Source: an uncultured Ruminococcus sp. (GTDB lineage Bacteria > Bacillota > Clostridia > Oscillospirales > CAG-272). Taken from it: a stretch of DNA of 8,509 nucleotides. Positions within the stretch are counted from its first letter, which is position 1; each line of letters begins with the position of its first letter. A program made the position numbers and the translations under genes. Shown in pieces: positions 6,652-8,509 of the stretch. The notes under the pieces were generated by a model. The model was given only the letters and a program-made list of their open reading frames with translations, was not told the DNA's origin and made no database searches. Where the stretch lies: contig CACXED010000214.1 in assembly GCA_902766575.1 (NCBI GenBank), positions 1 to 8,509 of the forward strand, given 5' to 3'.

Positions 6652-6723
6652 TCCAAGCCGCATTGACAGAAAACGGTCCGAACATATCCTCGGGCCGCTG
6701 ACACAGTGCGGCTGGACTGTTTT
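6652..6723 (+). terminator. Composite hairpin, probable terminator of the cluster
   Basis: AGCCGCA (6656-6662) pairs perfectly with TGCGGCT (6707-6713), and TCC/GGA extend the stem if A6655 is bulged. Inside it, CGGTCCGA (6674-6681) pairs with TCGGGCCG (6690-6697) with one wobble. TTTT (6720-6723) follows the outer stem after a short gap. It begins 12 bases after the activase stop codon. The short T-run and long loop make it weaker than the terminator at 1247. Confidence 0.45.
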
Positions 6724-6812
6724 AAGGCAACACCGGTTCTGAAAAATAAACTGTGTAAATGCAATTTTCCTGTAAATTCGTCAACACTAAAAAAGCAGAA
6801 AATAAGGCAACG

Positions 6813-6881
6813 CTGAGGATAAACCTCAGGGGTCCGGGGACAGAGTCCCCGGGACAAAGAATTTACGCTTTTGTTCCCCTG
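6813..6881. repeat. Nested hairpin cluster (possible structured RNA or REP-like element)
   Basis: Three overlapping stems fall in 69 bases. CTGAGG/CCTCAG (6813-6818 with 6824-6829) has a 5-base loop. CCGGGGAC/GTCCCCGG (6834-6841 with 6845-6852) has a 3-base loop. CAGGGG/CCCCTG (6827-6832 with 6876-6881) encloses the second. A further GGGACAAA/TTTGTTCCC pairing with one bulged base is possible (6851-6858 with 6870-6878). The first and third stems share bases, so they exclude one another. Confidence 0.45.
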
Positions 6882-6974
6882 TCATGCCGTGATCCTGTCC
6901 TCGAAATAGATAGCGAATTTGCTGAGCCGACGGAGCTTAGCTCCTTACGGCCACGCCAGTCCCCAGTTATCCCG

Positions 6975-7028
6975 AAAAAACCAACCCCACGCTGAAAAGT
7001 GCAGGCGTCAAGCCCATTTCAGCGTGGG
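6975..7028 (-). terminator. Minus-strand intrinsic terminator-like hairpin
   Basis: CCCACGCTGAAA (6986-6997) and TTTCAGCGTGGG (7017-7028) form a perfect 12-bp stem around a 19-base loop. Read on the minus strand, the stem is followed after GTTGG by six T (6980 down to 6975). It lies about 190 bases beyond the stop codon of the minus-strand gene at 7220, so it could end that transcript, or end a separate small RNA made from the 7030-7219 region. Confidence 0.6.
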
Positions 7029-7219
7029 AATAGCAGGGGGTATGTTATCCTTTATCACCGGGGACTCAGAAGCCAGATTTGCGCTCAAGCTGTCTACCAT
7101 CTTGGTAACGAAGGAGCCAACCCGCCACAGTCAAAGAGCAACGCGATATCATAGACCTGCATATTGTTGTCTGATAGTATTTTGTACAAAGGCACAAAAT
7201 GAGATGAACCCCATCAGTC

Positions 7220-8509
7220 TTAATGTAGACTTAAAATAATAAAATCCTTTGCGCCGATAATGCGGTTGTGATAGATATATTGTGACTCCGTGAAATTCGC
7301 GATAACTTCATATGCGAAGCCGAATTCGCTTCTGTAAATGCCATCGTCAATCGCACCGTAATCGGTCATCGCCATGCCGGATATCGCCTGAAGCAGCGGA
7401 TGCAGCCTGTGATACGATGAAATTATCATATCCTTCAGGTACTCCCAATTGCCGGCAAAGAATGAATATAGCGGCGGTGTTCCGTAGAGCGCGGAAAACA
7501 GAACCCGCTCGTTAATCACCTCAGGACAGCAGAGCGTTGAATCGCCCCAATACGGAAAGGATATCACACAGTCGCGCGCGGCAAGCTCCCATAACGGAAA
7601 ACGCCACCCCGGATTCAGCATATATTTCCGGAACCACTCAACCTCATCAGATTCTTCGTACATACGGGCTTTCAAGCGTCCGCATTCGCGCCAGTTCAGC
7701 CGCATGAATATAGGGCTTGCCATTCCTTCATTGTATACAAGCGATGGAATAATCGCCTCCATGCCGTCCTCTGTTCCGGGCAGAAGCCCGAGGTCGGTCA
7801 GCAGCTCAAAGGCGGCGTTTTTAATCTTCACCGAATCCTGACGTGTGAACGGATGCGCCGGTGAGTGACATTCGCAGAGAGATCCGCCGAATACATCAAT
7901 GAAGCGGGCAGAATATCCCTTATCCCGCGTTTCCGCCGGGATTTCATTTTTCATGGCTTCAAGCGCGCATACCGGACACATTGTGTATTGCGAGTGCCGT
8001 TTTCCGTCGGTTCCGTCCAGCTGCCAGGCGGTTCCGAACTTTCCGCTTGACGACATTGTGATTTTGTCCGGATAGTCCCCGATGCGGCGTTTGAGATAAT
8101 CGCATTGCTCAACACGCTCGCGCGGGAGAAAATCCAGTAGCTCGTCCGGCGGAACATCGTTGTAGTTGTCATATTTCGCGGACATATATCCGAGCCGGTT
8201 GACCTCCGGCAGCGCCTTTTCATCTGTTTTGAAGAAAAGGCTCATAAGTATGTCGTCCATTCCGGCGGATTTCATGCTGTTCAGAATATCCGTCATTATC
8301 GGCGCGGTGTCAATGCTGATATGCTCGTCGCGGTTTGAATACATCAGCTTCTCGAAATCGTCCTGCCAGATCCACAGATCCGCCGACCGAGCCAGCCGCA
8401 TGACCGACGGGAGACGTTTGCTCTTTTGCTCCAATGTCACGAGCCAGCCCTGCGAGCGGCGAAGCTCGCGGTAGCTGTTCATTACTTCCGAAAGACTGCC
8501 GGAAAATAT
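7220..8509 (-). CDS. GH101-like glycoside hydrolase, C-terminal part (5' end outside window)
   Basis: The frame is open to the right edge, with residues IFSGSLSEV before the first Met codon (8482), which has no clear ribosome binding site, so the gene starts beyond the window; 429 codons are visible. The text resembles bacterial GH101-like/uncharacterised TIM-barrel hydrolases: QGWLVTLEQKSKRLPSV, a FIDVFGG strand, HPFTRQD, GTEDGMEAIIPSLVYNEGM, then a small C-terminal strand domain ending near ANFTES and AKDF. Counting from the 8482 Met, Asp196 (FIDVF) and Glu238 (GTEDG) are in the places where a nucleophile and an acid/base would be expected; this assignment is inference. The likely role is cleavage of a glycan, perhaps with GalNAc-type linkages, but specificity is open. 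A CxxC pair (Cys169/172) and Cys203/205 suggest a reducing, perhaps cytosolic, setting. It is transcribed toward the cluster at 1443-6639. Confidence 0.6.
   Translation of the reverse strand: MFSGSLSEVMNSYRELRRSQGWLVTLEQKSKRLPSVMRLARSADLWIWQDDFEKLMYSNRDEHISIDTAPIMTDILNSMKSAGMDDILMSLFFKTDEKALPEVNRLGYMSAKYDNYNDVPPDELLDFLPRERVEQCDYLKRRIGDYPDKITMSSSGKFGTAWQLDGTDGKRHSQYTMCPVCALEAMKNEIPAETRDKGYSARFIDVFGGSLCECHSPAHPFTRQDSVKIKNAAFELLTDLGLLPGTEDGMEAIIPSLVYNEGMASPIFMRLNWRECGRLKARMYEESDEVEWFRKYMLNPGWRFPLWELAARDCVISFPYWGDSTLCCPEVINERVLFSALYGTPPLYSFFAGNWEYLKDMIISSYHRLHPLLQAISGMAMTDYGAIDDGIYRSEFGFAYEVIANFTESQYIYHNRIIGAKDFIILSLH

Larger units (their letters stand above)
6640..7219. other. 580-base non-coding, repeat-rich stretch between convergent genes
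   Basis: No convincing protein gene is present; the short open frames here lack start signals and recognisable sequence. The stretch instead holds a dense set of inverted repeats (6652-6716, 6813-6829, 6834-6852, 6932-6944, 6986-7028), a 9-base direct repeat TAAGGCAAC (6723-6731 and 6803-6811), and the word CCGGGGAC repeated in both orientations. It could be a small non-autonomous mobile element, the eroded end of one, or an RNA gene. The sequence alone does not decide. Confidence 0.5.

Noticed and set aside
6663..6690. TTGACA (6663-6668) with TATCCT (6685-6690) at 16-base spacing, a promoter-like pair
   Set aside because: It lies within the composite hairpin after the activase and no gene follows on the plus strand; it could drive a small RNA, but the -10 match is weak and nothing else supports it.
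7187..7196. TTTGTACAAA-like palindrome near the end of the minus-strand gene
   Set aside because: A single short AT-rich palindrome without a partner site or promoter; likely chance.
6919..7239. Plus-strand open frame of 106 codons in the non-coding stretch
   Set aside because: It runs through the perfect 12-bp hairpin and other inverted repeats, has no ribosome binding site and reads as low-complexity Arg/His/Ser text; more likely structured non-coding DNA.
1..8509. CRISPR array, tRNA, rRNA or transposase gene
   Set aside because: No regularly spaced direct repeats, no cloverleaf with a recognisable anticodon arm, no rRNA-like stretch and no transposase or integrase motif were seen on either strand.

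Overview
The window looks like a stretch of a Bacillota (Clostridia-type) genome. The basis is strong AGGAGG-like ribosome binding sites, a lipoprotein signal with a Cys lipobox, a surface protein ending in a PQTAD/transmembrane/KKRG tail, an oxygen-sensitive glycyl radical enzyme with its radical-SAM activase, and intrinsic terminators. An anaerobic gut or rumen-type lineage (for example Oscillospiraceae or a relative) is the most natural guess; this is inference, and no marker gene is present.

Layout: (1) 2-385, the 3' end of an extracellular solute-binding protein gene cut by the left edge, followed by a GC-rich stem-loop. (2) 482-1129, a small secreted protein with a predicted jelly-roll/CBM-like domain and a C-terminal anchor-like tail, closed by a strong intrinsic terminator at 1247-1288. 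(3) A promoter with a dyad lying over its -10 region (1383-1419) opens a four-gene, same-strand cluster: an IclR-family regulator (1443-2207), a short glycyl radical enzyme (2231-4195), a lipoprotein solute-binding protein (4248-5699) and a glycyl-radical-enzyme activase (5731-6639). Intergenic gaps are 23, 52 and 31 bases, so one transcript is likely, ending near a composite hairpin at 6652-6723. (4) 6640-7219, about 580 bases with no convincing gene but many inverted repeats, including a perfect 12-bp hairpin with a T-run on the minus strand. (5) 7220-8509 on the minus strand, the C-terminal part of a large protein resembling GH101-like glycoside hydrolases, cut by the right edge.

How the parts may work together (inference): the IclR regulator senses a small molecule and controls the glycyl radical enzyme and activase, which carry out an anaerobic radical elimination or cleavage on an unknown substrate. 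The solute-binding lipoprotein lies between enzyme and activase, which suggests that the substrate or a precursor is captured from outside. No permease is present, so the binding protein would have to use membrane components encoded elsewhere. The neighbouring sugar-type binding protein, CBM-like surface protein and glycosidase-like gene fit a carbohydrate- or glycan-derived substrate, but nothing in the sequence identifies it.
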